Source of the DNA: Streptomyces albicerus
GTDB taxonomy: Bacteria > Actinomycetota > Actinomycetes > Streptomycetales > Streptomycetaceae
Assembly: GCF_008905045.1 (NCBI RefSeq)
Contig: NZ_VWMY01000008.1
Coordinates: 1-64,000, forward strand
Direction of reading: 5' to 3'
DNA length: 64,000 nt
How positions within the stretch are numbered: the first letter of the stretch is position 1; each line of letters starts with the position of its first letter. Position numbers and translations under genes: made by a program. Under the pieces are notes generated by a model that searched no databases, was not told where the DNA came from, and saw only the letters and a list, made by a program, of their open reading frames with translations. Of the stretch, positions 36,534 to 44,251 are shown in pieces.

Positions 36534-36564
36534 ACGCTAAAACCTGAAGTTAAGTTCAGGTCAA
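36534..36564 (-). promoter_or_regulatory. MerR-type promoter with 19-bp spacer and palindrome; leaderless
   Basis: Read on the minus strand: -35 TTGACC (36564-36559), 19-bp spacer, -10 TAGCGT (36539-36534). The spacer region carries the perfect inverted repeat ACCTGAA-6 nt-TTCAGGT (36542-36561), the layout used by SoxR/MerR regulators. The expected start of transcription is about 36527, the A of the ATG. Confidence 0.7.
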
Positions 36565-36598
36565 TCTCCTTCCCCGCCCGTCTGAGATCCTTGCCCTC

Positions 36599-36781
36599 AT
36601 GAGCATGCCACCAGACGGACTGCCCGCCTATCGAGTCCTGACCGGCCCGGACGACGAGACGTTCTGCCGGCGGGTGAGCGAAGCACTCGGCCTCGGCTAC
36701 GAACTGCACGAAGGCCCGGCCGTCACTTTCAACGGCGAACGCGTCATCGTCGCCCAGGCGCTGGTCTGGCCGACGCGGTAG
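36599..36781 (+). CDS. DUF1737 domain protein
   Basis: A 60-aa single-domain protein. YRVLTGPDDETFCRRVSEALGLGYELHEGPAVTFNGERVIVAQALVW fits the DUF1737 pattern of a two-strand/helix fold. Function unknown. It stands between a SnoaL-like gene and an FG-GAP lipoprotein. The frame is closed at both ends and the ATG is close to the domain edge. Confidence 0.82.
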   Translation: MSMPPDGLPAYRVLTGPDDETFCRRVSEALGLGYELHEGPAVTFNGERVIVAQALVWPTR

Positions 36782-36926
36782 ACCACACCGCTGCGGAGGA
36801 GGGCGTGGCGCCACCCCTACTCGCCGGTCACTTCCGAGTGACGGAACCGGACATCGCCATTTACCCCCCGCTCGAACAAGTGCATGATGACCCGCGTTGT
36901 TGTCTCCGGGCCAGGTGAGGTTCACG

Positions 36927-38261
36927 TTGAGCGGGCGAAGAGCAGTTACGCGTGTGGCGGCAGTCTTCGCCGGATGTCTCGTCGTAGGCAGCCTCGTCGT
37001 CGCCTGCGATTCCACCCCCGGCCCAAAGGGCGACGGAGCCGCGGCGGGACAACGCAAATCCGTCACCGTCGCCAAAGCTCCCGCCCGGCTTCCCGTCCCG
37101 CTCGGCAGGGGTAGCCGTACGGCCGACGACTTCAACGGGGACGGGCACCGCGACCTCGTCCTCAACGACCTCGTGAAGCGCGACAGCCATGGGGACGACG
37201 GCGGGATCGGCGTCGTCTACGGGTCGGCGCGTGGACTCGCCCCGGGAGCAAGGCAGTTGCTGAGCGCCGCGCGGCACGCCGCCGCCACCGGCGGGCAGGT
37301 GCCCGCCGTCTTCGACGCCGAGGCGAGCTGCGACCTCGACCAGGACGGGTTCACCGATCTCGTCGTCTCGACCGATCCGCCGTACGACGGGCTGGGGCAG
37401 CCGCCGGTGCCGTTGCAGATCCTCTTCGGATCCTCCCGGGGGCTGGCGGGGAAGGGTGTGAAGCTGGTGATTCCCGCGCAGGCACGTTTCGGCAATGACT
37501 GGCCGGATCAGCCCGTGTGCGGGGATTTCGACGGGGATGAGGCGATGGATCTGGTCGTCCACGCCTCCGACCGGCAACTCAGCTATCTGCGGGGGCCTTT
37601 CACGCGTAAGGGAGCGCCCGAGGCGGCCGGTGCGCCCCTCGTCTCGCCCGGGAACGTCCCCGCTCCCCCGGCCGCGGACGTCAACGGTGACGGATACGAC
37701 GACCTTCTCGTCCGTACCACCGAGGGTTCCGCCGCCTCCTCCTCCACCTCCGCCCTCGTCCCGGGCGGACCGGCCGGACCCACCGGTGCTCCGGTCGCCC
37801 TCCCGAGCGGTATCGACGTCACTTTCGGACAGTTCGGAGCGGGCGAGGGGCTCGACGCGGCCATCGGTTCGATGCGGGGGACTGCGCTGCGTTACGACGT
37901 TCCGGGCGCCCGGCGCGGTGAACTCGACGTCGCCGGTTCGGTCCTGGACTCCGGTGACTTCGACGCGGACGGGGTGAGCGAACTCGTCTCCAGTGGCTCG
38001 GAACTGCGGGTGTTCAAGGGGCGCGCCGACGGAGTGTCCGCGTCCGGGATGGTGACCGTTCCGCCGCCGGCCCAGGGCACCACCCGGGTGCTGAAGGTGG
38101 CCGACTTCGACGGGGACGGGCGGGCGGATCTGGTGGTGCGGACGTATCGCGGGGACACGAAGGACACGGTTGCCGTGTACCGGGGCGCGAAGCAGGGCCT
38201 GATCGCGCGCAAGCCCGAGCTCTCCTTCTCCAGTTCCGGGTTCCTGGGGATGGAAGGCTGA
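36927..38261 (+). CDS. FG-GAP/VCBS repeat lipoprotein
   Basis: A 444-aa exported propeller. The signal MSGRRAVTRV with hydrophobic FAGCLVVGSLVVAC gives lipobox VVAC (Cys27). Ca-type loops are DFNGDGHRDLVL, DLDQDGFTDLVV, DFDGDEAMDLVV, DVNGDGYDDLLV, DFDADGVSELV and DFDGDGRADLVV. TTG 36927 is preferred because AGGTGAGG stands 7 nt upstream and it gives the right signal length; a TTG at 36897 is the longer option. Related in form but not close in sequence to the 34705 protein. Confidence 0.85.
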   Translation: MSGRRAVTRVAAVFAGCLVVGSLVVACDSTPGPKGDGAAAGQRKSVTVAKAPARLPVPLGRGSRTADDFNGDGHRDLVLNDLVKRDSHGDDGGIGVVYGSARGLAPGARQLLSAARHAAATGGQVPAVFDAEASCDLDQDGFTDLVVSTDPPYDGLGQPPVPLQILFGSSRGLAGKGVKLVIPAQARFGNDWPDQPVCGDFDGDEAMDLVVHASDRQLSYLRGPFTRKGAPEAAGAPLVSPGNVPAPPAADVNGDGYDDLLVRTTEGSAASSSTSALVPGGPAGPTGAPVALPSGIDVTFGQFGAGEGLDAAIGSMRGTALRYDVPGARRGELDVAGSVLDSGDFDADGVSELVSSGSELRVFKGRADGVSASGMVTVPPPAQGTTRVLKVADFDGDGRADLVVRTYRGDTKDTVAVYRGAKQGLIARKPELSFSSSGFLGMEG

Positions 38262-38552
38262 TGTGCCGTTGCGGTCGGAGTGACCGGCGGAATCAGGTCG
38301 TATGTCGGCTTCTCCCCGTCCGCGCAACTAAAGGGGCTCACCCTCTCCCCGTATGCCCCAATTAGCCCTCTGACCTCAGAAGTCTCTGAGAAAACCTCCG
38401 CCCCACATACAACCCTGCCCCCACCTCACGGGTCTCCTGATCGCCAACCACCCGCCAACCCCGGGGAAACTTCGGGCAAACGCGGACGGTACGCACCCCA
38501 TTGAACTGCGGGCGCCCGCCAGGCGTCCCCGCATGCAGCAGGAGAATCCCGC
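38262..38552. promoter_or_regulatory. Upstream region of 38553 FG-GAP gene, ECF-like promoter
   Basis: A 291-bp gap. ACAACCCT at 38409-38416 and GTCTCCTG at 38432-38439 are separated by 15 nt; the same pair and spacing precede the 40356 gene. The spacing suits a -35/-10 pair read by an ECF sigma factor. The ribosome site GCAGGAG is about 38528-38534. Confidence 0.6.
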
Positions 38553-40025
38553 ATGCACAAGCACCTGCGACTCACCCTCGCGACGGCGACCGCTGCCGCG
38601 CTGACGGGTGGTCTGCTCACGTTCTCGGCCTCGACGGCGACGGCCGGGGACTCGGTCCACCACCCCGTGGCGGACTTCAACAACGACGGCTACGGCGATG
38701 TCGCGTACTCGGCCGGCTGGGCCACCGTCGGCGGCAAGAAGGGCGCCGGCCAGATCGTCACCCTGTACGGCTCGGCGAGCGGCGTGACGACCACGAAGCG
38801 CACGACGATCAGCCAGAACACGACCGGTGTCCCGGGTACCGCCGAGACCAACGACGGGTTCGGCTGGGTCAGCGCGTACGGCGACTTCAACGGCGACGGC
38901 TTCGACGACCTCGCCGTGTCCGCCCCGTACGAGGACGTCGACGGCGACACCGACGGCGGCACCGTGCTCATCGCGTGGGGCTCGACGAGCGGTCTGTCCG
39001 GCGCCACCACGATCAAGGACGCGGCGCCCTCGTCGCACGACCGCTGGGGCACGGCGCTCGCCGCGGGCGACTTCGACGGCGACGGCACGGAGGACCTCGC
39101 GGTCGGCTCCTCGTCGAACTCGGTGTACGTCTTCAAGGGCGGCATCACCAAGTCCGGCACGTACGGCGGCCGCCACTCCTTCAGGACGGACCTCCAGTCC
39201 GGTGGCGACACCGGCACGCTGGTGCTCGCCGCGGGCGACGTCAACGGCGACAAGCGGACCGACCTGGTCGTCAACGGCTACGAGACCGACAGCGACTACG
39301 GCTTCAACACCAACTTCTACGTGCCCGGCACGGCCTCCGGCCTGGACGCGGCGTACGCGCAGGAGCTCAAGCGCGGCGTCATCACCGGCATCGCCGACGT
39401 CAACGGCGACGGCTTCGGCGACATCGTCACCGGCCAGGACTGGGACCCCACCAAGGACGGCAGCCCGTCCGTGCCCGAGTCGGTCGACGGCGGCAAGGTC
39501 CACATCGTCTACGGCTCCGCGGACGGCCCGGCCACCACGGTCGCCGTGTCCCAGAACAGCGGCAACGTGCCCGGTTCCTCCGAGCGCGGCGACTGGTTCG
39601 GCAGCGAGCTGTCCCTCGGCGACATCAACGGCGACGGTTACGCGGACCTGGTGGCCGGCGCCCCCGGCGAGAACCTGGGCGGCGTGGTGAACACCGGCGC
39701 GGTGACCGTCCTCTACGGCTCGGGCTCCGGCCTGAACACCGGTTCCGGCTACCAGTACTTCGCCCAGTCCACGGCCGGTGTCCCCGGCTCGGACGAGAAG
39801 GACGACCGGTTCGGCGGCGAGGTGAAGCTCACCGACGTCACCGGCGACGGCAAGGCGGACCTGACGGTCGGCGCGTACGGCGAGAACAGCTTCAACGGCT
39901 CGGTCGTCTACCTGCCCTCCGACGGCACGAAGATCACCACGACCGGCGCACGCTCCCTGTCGCCGTCCTCGCTGAGCGTCTCGACGGACGCGCAGCCGAC
40001 GTTCGGCGCCAACGCGGCCAACTAG
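38553..40025 (+). CDS. Secreted FG-GAP repeat (integrin-alpha-like) protein
   Basis: A 490-aa protein with a Sec signal (LRLTLATATAAALTGGLLTFSASTATA) and about seven FG-GAP blades, each with the Ca loop D-x-N-x-D-G (DFNNDGYGDVAYS, DFNGDGFDDLAVS, DFDGDGTEDLAVG, DVNGDKRTDLVVN, DVNGDGFGDIVTG, DINGDGYADLVAG, DVTGDGKADLTVG) and the FGxx outer strand (DGFGWVSAYGDF, DWFGSELSLGDI, DRFGGEVKL). No lipobox, so it is released. It shares a promoter element with the next gene. Confidence 0.92.
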   Translation: MHKHLRLTLATATAAALTGGLLTFSASTATAGDSVHHPVADFNNDGYGDVAYSAGWATVGGKKGAGQIVTLYGSASGVTTTKRTTISQNTTGVPGTAETNDGFGWVSAYGDFNGDGFDDLAVSAPYEDVDGDTDGGTVLIAWGSTSGLSGATTIKDAAPSSHDRWGTALAAGDFDGDGTEDLAVGSSSNSVYVFKGGITKSGTYGGRHSFRTDLQSGGDTGTLVLAAGDVNGDKRTDLVVNGYETDSDYGFNTNFYVPGTASGLDAAYAQELKRGVITGIADVNGDGFGDIVTGQDWDPTKDGSPSVPESVDGGKVHIVYGSADGPATTVAVSQNSGNVPGSSERGDWFGSELSLGDINGDGYADLVAGAPGENLGGVVNTGAVTVLYGSGSGLNTGSGYQYFAQSTAGVPGSDEKDDRFGGEVKLTDVTGDGKADLTVGAYGENSFNGSVVYLPSDGTKITTTGARSLSPSSLSVSTDAQPTFGANAAN

Positions 40026-40060
40026 CCAACGCTGCCGACCAACTGACGTACGTCGTCGGA

Positions 40061-40093
40061 CTGGGCCCGCACCCGCGAAGGGTGCGGGCCCAG
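40061..40093. terminator. Hairpin terminator after 38553 gene
   Basis: CTGGGCCCGCACCC (40061-40074) pairs with GGGTGCGGGCCCAG (40080-40093) around GCGAA. A strong 14-bp stem. Confidence 0.88.
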
Positions 40094-40355
40094 TTCCCGT
40101 TTCCGCCGCACACCGGGCTCCGGAAATCCTCCGAACCTCGACCTCCCCTTACAACCCTCACTCAGCCTCAGAGGTCTCCTGTTAACCAGCCATACCTCTG
40201 GTTAACAGCCATACCTCTGAAGCCGGGCACAGCCCTCGCCTCCACCGTCCGACGCACACGCTCGGACGGTCGGGCCGCAGGCAACAACCGGTGGACATCT
40301 TCCGGCAGTTGGGCCCGCACCCACGTGCGGGCCCGCCACCACCATTGGAGCTTCC
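40094..40355. promoter_or_regulatory. Upstream region of 40356 gene: ECF-like promoter, direct repeat and leader hairpin
   Basis: ACAACCCT (40151-40158) and GTCTCCTG (40174-40181) are spaced as before 38553. A direct repeat GTTAAC..GCCATACCTCTG occurs at 40181-40200 and 40201-40219, at or just after the expected transcription start. A hairpin GGGCCCGCAC / GTGCGGGCCC (40311-40320 and 40325-40334) ends about 11 nt before the GGAG ribosome site (40346-40350) and could affect translation. Confidence 0.6.
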
Positions 40356-41816
40356 TTGCGCAAGCGCACCTGCCTCCTGGCCGCCGCGCTCCTCACCTCC
40401 GGACTGACCCCGCTCGCCCTGGCCTCGCCCGCCACGGCGGCCGCCGCCAAGTACGCCGACGACTTCAACGGCGACGGCTACCGCGACCTCGCCGTCGGTG
40501 ATCGCGGCGCCAAGGTCGGCGACCACTGGAACGCGGGCGCGGTCGTCGTCATCTGGGGCACGTCCAGAGGACTGGACCCGGCAAGACGCACGGTCGTCAC
40601 CCAGAACAGCCCGGGCATCGCGGGCACGTCGGAGTCGAACGACTACTTCGGTACGGACATCACCACGGCCGACCTGAACCAGGATGGCTACGGGGACGTC
40701 ATCGTCACGGCGATCGGCGAGACCCACGACGGCCGCTCCGGCGCGTTCACCGTTCTGTGGGGCTCCAGGTCCGGTCTCACCCGCGGCAGTTCGTACATGA
40801 ACCCCCTGTACCCGGACCGCAGCTTCGCCAAGGACATCTCGGTCGGCGACTTCAACGCGGACGGCAGGCCGGACGTGGTCGCCGTCGACTCCGAGAACAT
40901 CCTCTACATGCGCGGCCCGTTCACCACGTCCGGCTCCCGTGGCAAGGTGACCGACTTCGACCCCCGCGGCGGCGAGGAGATCACTCCGGAGACCGTGGTC
41001 GCCGGAAAGGTCACCAAGGACGGAACCGCCGACTTCGCGGTCCTCGGCAGCGAATGGGACACGGCCGTCGGGGCGTTCAAGGACACCGTCTGGTTCTACA
41101 AGGGAGGCTCCGGCGCCCCGAAGAGGACCAAGACCGTCAAACTCCCGTCCTCCACGACCCTCGTGTCGAGCGGCGCGGCGATCGCCGACTTCGACAGGAA
41201 CGGGTACGGGGACCTGGCGATCGGCGCCGAACGCGCGGGCACCGGCGGCGCCGTGTACGTCCTGCCCGGCACCTCGACGGGTCCCAGCAGCTCGGTGAGG
41301 ACCATCACCCAGGCCACGTCCGGCGTGCCCGGCACCCCGGAGGACGGCGACGGCTTCGGCGGTGACGTCTCGGCCGGGGACACCAACGGTGACGGCTACG
41401 CCGACCTCGCCGTGGGCACCCCGGGCGAGATCATCGCCGCGGCAACGTCCTCCGCCGACACGGGCGTGTCCGTCATGGCAGGCGGCCCGCCGCCCCGGAT
41501 GTCCGCCGGCGGAGTCACCGTCCTGCGCGGCGGAACGTCCGGTCTCACCGGCAGGAACGCCCGCACGTACGACTACAACACCGCCGGCGTCGAGGGCGAA
41601 CCCGGCGAGAGGGCCACTCTCGGCCACTCGGTCAGCCTCCGTGACTACACCCGCGACGGCCGCGCCGAACTGGTCGCCGCGGCCCCGTCGGCGAACCGCC
41701 TCCACCTTCTCCCGGGCACCTCGTCGGGTCCGACGGGCACCGGCTCCAAGATGCTCACGCTCACGAGCCTGGGCCTGACCTCCCTCACCAATTTCTGGGC
41801 CGAACTGGCGGACTGA
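40356..41816 (+). CDS. Secreted FG-GAP repeat (integrin-alpha-like) protein
   Basis: A 486-aa protein with a Sec signal (RTCLLAAALLTSGLTPLALASPATAAAA after basic RKR) and seven FG-GAP loops (DFNGDGYRDLAVG, DLNQDGYGDVIV, DFNADGRPDVVAV, DFDRNGYGDLAIG, DTNGDGYADLAVG, DYTRDGRAELVAA). The TTG start at 40356 has TTGGAG 5 nt upstream, and no better start exists. It is similar in layout to the 38553 protein and expressed from a matching promoter element. It is probably an extracellular adhesion or polymer-binding protein. Confidence 0.9.
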   Translation: MRKRTCLLAAALLTSGLTPLALASPATAAAAKYADDFNGDGYRDLAVGDRGAKVGDHWNAGAVVVIWGTSRGLDPARRTVVTQNSPGIAGTSESNDYFGTDITTADLNQDGYGDVIVTAIGETHDGRSGAFTVLWGSRSGLTRGSSYMNPLYPDRSFAKDISVGDFNADGRPDVVAVDSENILYMRGPFTTSGSRGKVTDFDPRGGEEITPETVVAGKVTKDGTADFAVLGSEWDTAVGAFKDTVWFYKGGSGAPKRTKTVKLPSSTTLVSSGAAIADFDRNGYGDLAIGAERAGTGGAVYVLPGTSTGPSSSVRTITQATSGVPGTPEDGDGFGGDVSAGDTNGDGYADLAVGTPGEIIAAATSSADTGVSVMAGGPPPRMSAGGVTVLRGGTSGLTGRNARTYDYNTAGVEGEPGERATLGHSVSLRDYTRDGRAELVAAAPSANRLHLLPGTSSGPTGTGSKMLTLTSLGLTSLTNFWAELAD

Positions 41817-41884
41817 CCTCCACCAGCGTGCGCGCCACGGCTACCCTCGGAGGGTCTTCAAGTTTGACTACCCGAGGGAGCCGC

Positions 41885-42631
41885 ATGGCCAACGAGGTGA
41901 CCGTCCCCCTGCTGCCCTGCCGGTCGATCGACGACATGACCCAGTTCTACGGCATGCTGGGGTTCACCACGACCTACCGGCAGACCCGCCCCAACCCCTA
42001 CGTCTGCGTCCGACGCGAGGACCTCGAACTGCACTTCTTCGGGATCGAGGGCTTCGACCCGGAGCAGTCCTACGGCTCGTGCCTGGTGTACGTCCCCGAC
42101 ACCGGGGCCCTGCACCAGGCCTTCGCCGAGGGCATGCGGGCCGCCCACGGCAAGCTGCTGGTCTCCGGGATTCCGCGGATGACCAGCCCCCGCAAGCGCA
42201 AGAACACCGGGAAGAGGGCCGGATTCAGCGTCGTCGACCCCGGCGGCAACTGGATCCGCTTCTTCCCGGTCGCGGAGGACGAGGAGGAGGAGGCGGAGGA
42301 TGCCGCGCACCCCACGGGCAAGCTCACCAAGGCTCTGGAGAACGCCATCGTCCTCGGCGACTCCAAGGGCGACGACCGGCAGGCCGCGCGCATCCTCGAC
42401 GCGACACTGACGCGTGAGCGGGCGGCCGCCCACCCCGTCGAACTCGTCGAAGCCCTCGTCTACCGCGCGGAACTCGCCCTGCGTCTCGACGACCCGTCCC
42501 GCGCCCGCACACTCCTGACCCAGGTCCGCGACACGGCCCTGCTGGACACCGAGCGCGAGCAGCTCACCAACACACTGACTGTCGCCCAGCAGTTGGAGGG
42601 GGCCCTGACGGGCAGCACGCCCGGGCAGTGA
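41885..42631 (+). CDS. VOC-fold (glyoxalase/bleomycin-resistance-like) protein
   Basis: A 248-aa protein. The N-terminal half is a vicinal-oxygen-chelate domain (VPLLPCRSIDDMTQFYGMLGFTTTY, VCVRREDLELHFFGIEGFDPEQS, GFSVVDPGGNWIRFFPV). After an acidic linker (DEEEEAEDA) the C-terminal half is TPR-like helical (AIVLGDSKGDDRQAARILDATL, VEALVYRAELALRLDD). The fusion of the two is unusual but conserved looking. Metal and substrate are unknown. Confidence 0.85.
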   Translation: MANEVTVPLLPCRSIDDMTQFYGMLGFTTTYRQTRPNPYVCVRREDLELHFFGIEGFDPEQSYGSCLVYVPDTGALHQAFAEGMRAAHGKLLVSGIPRMTSPRKRKNTGKRAGFSVVDPGGNWIRFFPVAEDEEEEAEDAAHPTGKLTKALENAIVLGDSKGDDRQAARILDATLTRERAAAHPVELVEALVYRAELALRLDDPSRARTLLTQVRDTALLDTEREQLTNTLTVAQQLEGALTGSTPGQ

Positions 42632-42733
42632 CGGCGCCGACGGCGGTGATCCAGTGGCCCTGACGTCGGCAAGGCCGGACAATTGACCGCGTAAGCCTCA
42701 TACCGTACGAGCCGCAGGAAGGCGGCGACCATC

Positions 42734-43129
42734 ATGGCCGAACACCCGCACGCAGCACTCGTCCGCAAGGGCTACGAGGCCTTCTCGCGCGGTGACATGG
42801 ACACCCTGCGCCAGCTGATAGCAGGGGACGCCACGCACCACGTTCCCGGCGACCACATCCTGTCGGGCGACTACAAGGGCCAGGACGCGATCATCGACCT
42901 CTACGGCCGGCTCGCCCAGGAGACGAACGGGACCATGCGCGCCGAGCTGCGCCAGATCCTCGTCGACGACAGGGGCCACGCGGTCGCCGTGCACCGCTTC
43001 ACTGCCGAGCGCAACGGCAGGCAGCTGGACGAGAACGCGTGCATCGTCTTCCGCATCGTCGGCGACATGGTCACCGACCTCGACGAGTGCACCGAGGACC
43101 TCGACAAGATCAACTCCTTCTGGTCGTAG
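42734..43129 (+). CDS. SnoaL/NTF2-like family protein
   Basis: A 131-aa NTF2 fold: HAALVRKGYEAFSRGDMDTLRQLIAGDATHHVPGDH, GQDAIIDLYGRLAQETNG, HAVAVHRFTAERNGRQLDENACIVFRIV and DLDECTEDLDKINSFWS. These are ligand-binding or isomerase-like proteins of unknown substrate. AAGGCGGCG stands upstream of the ATG. Confidence 0.88.
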   Translation: MAEHPHAALVRKGYEAFSRGDMDTLRQLIAGDATHHVPGDHILSGDYKGQDAIIDLYGRLAQETNGTMRAELRQILVDDRGHAVAVHRFTAERNGRQLDENACIVFRIVGDMVTDLDECTEDLDKINSFWS

Positions 43130-43300
43130 CCAAGCCCGGCCCGCCCGCCCGTCAAACGCGCTCACGTACGGCGAAACCCTGAGCAGCCACTGAAAAACCC
43201 CTGGCCGCCCCCTTAGGGGATGTCACAGCTCAGCAGCAATGCCGGGCCCGTTGCCCCGGGCCCGGCACGTGACCGCGCGGGACCAGGTACGTTCGATTAC

Positions 43301-44224
43301 GTGGCTGGATTCAGGATCGGACGCGGCCGGGACAACCGCACCCCGCAAGCGCATCCGCAACAACACCCGCGGCAGCAGCCGTACGGACAGCAGGCCCCCC
43401 AGGGCGGCCCGTCGTACGGCTACCCTCCTGCGCCTCAGCCGTACCCACCGCAGCAGCCGCAGTACGGCAGCGGCGGCGGCAACGGCAACGGCCCGCAGCA
43501 GTGGCCCCATGCGAACGGGCACGGCGAGCCGGAGTACTTCGGCGACCACGACCACCACGCCCAGGGCCCGGACCCGTACGCGGCCAACCAACCTGGCCAC
43601 ACGACGGCGTTCTCCGTCGGCGAGGACCCGTACAGCCAGGGCGAGACCTACCGCGCGGGCCAGGCGGCACCGCCCCCGGTGGGCCCGCGGCTGCACTGGA
43701 AGCAACTGCTGAGCGGCGTGATCATGCGCCCGAACCAGACCTTCCTGCAGATGCGGGACTACACGATGTGGGGCCCGGCCCTCATCGTGACGTTCCTCTA
43801 CGGCCTGCTGGCGGTCTTCGGCTTCGACGGCGCCCGCGAGGACGCGATCAACGCCACGCTGTCCTCGGCCGTGCCGATCGTCCTGACGACGGCGATCGCG
43901 ATCGTCATCAGCTCGTTCATCCTGGGCGTGGTCACGCACACCCTCGCCCGCCAGCTCGGCGGCGACGGCGCCTGGCAGCCCACGGTCGGCCTCTCCATGC
44001 TGATCATGTCGCTCACGGACGCCCCGCGTCTGGTGGTCGCGATGTTCGCGGGCGGCGACGCGTCGTTCGTGCAGCTCCTGGGCTGGGCGACCTGGGTGGC
44101 GGCCGGCGCGCTGTTCACGCTGATGGTCAAGAAGTCGCACGACCTGCCGTGGCCGAAGGCCCTGGGAGCGTCGGCGATCCAGCTGATCGCACTGCTGTCG
44201 ATCATCAAGCTGGGCACGTTCTAG
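43301..44224 (+). CDS. Yip1-family membrane protein
   Basis: A 307-aa integral membrane protein. Residues 1-120 are a Pro/Gln/Tyr/Gly-rich cytoplasmic tail. Residues 135-305 form a Yip1 domain with five helices (WGPALIVTFLYGLLAVFG, AVPIVLTTAIAIVISSFILG, VGLSMLIMSLTDAPRLVVAMF, LGWATWVAAGALFTLMV, SAIQLIALLSIIKLG). GTG 43301 gives the family N-terminus (AGFRIGRGRD); an ATG at 43220 is also open. A -10-like GATTAC lies close by, so it may be leaderless. Role unknown, perhaps membrane organisation. Confidence 0.8.
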   Translation: MAGFRIGRGRDNRTPQAHPQQHPRQQPYGQQAPQGGPSYGYPPAPQPYPPQQPQYGSGGGNGNGPQQWPHANGHGEPEYFGDHDHHAQGPDPYAANQPGHTTAFSVGEDPYSQGETYRAGQAAPPPVGPRLHWKQLLSGVIMRPNQTFLQMRDYTMWGPALIVTFLYGLLAVFGFDGAREDAINATLSSAVPIVLTTAIAIVISSFILGVVTHTLARQLGGDGAWQPTVGLSMLIMSLTDAPRLVVAMFAGGDASFVQLLGWATWVAAGALFTLMVKKSHDLPWPKALGASAIQLIALLSIIKLGTF

Positions 44225-44251
44225 GCACGTTCTGGGCCTCTCCCCTGGGGC

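Noticed and set aside
38501-40501. 666-aa plus-strand frame across two FG-GAP genes
   Set aside because: Arg/Gly-rich shadow in another frame; the FG-GAP frames have signals and conserved Ca loops.
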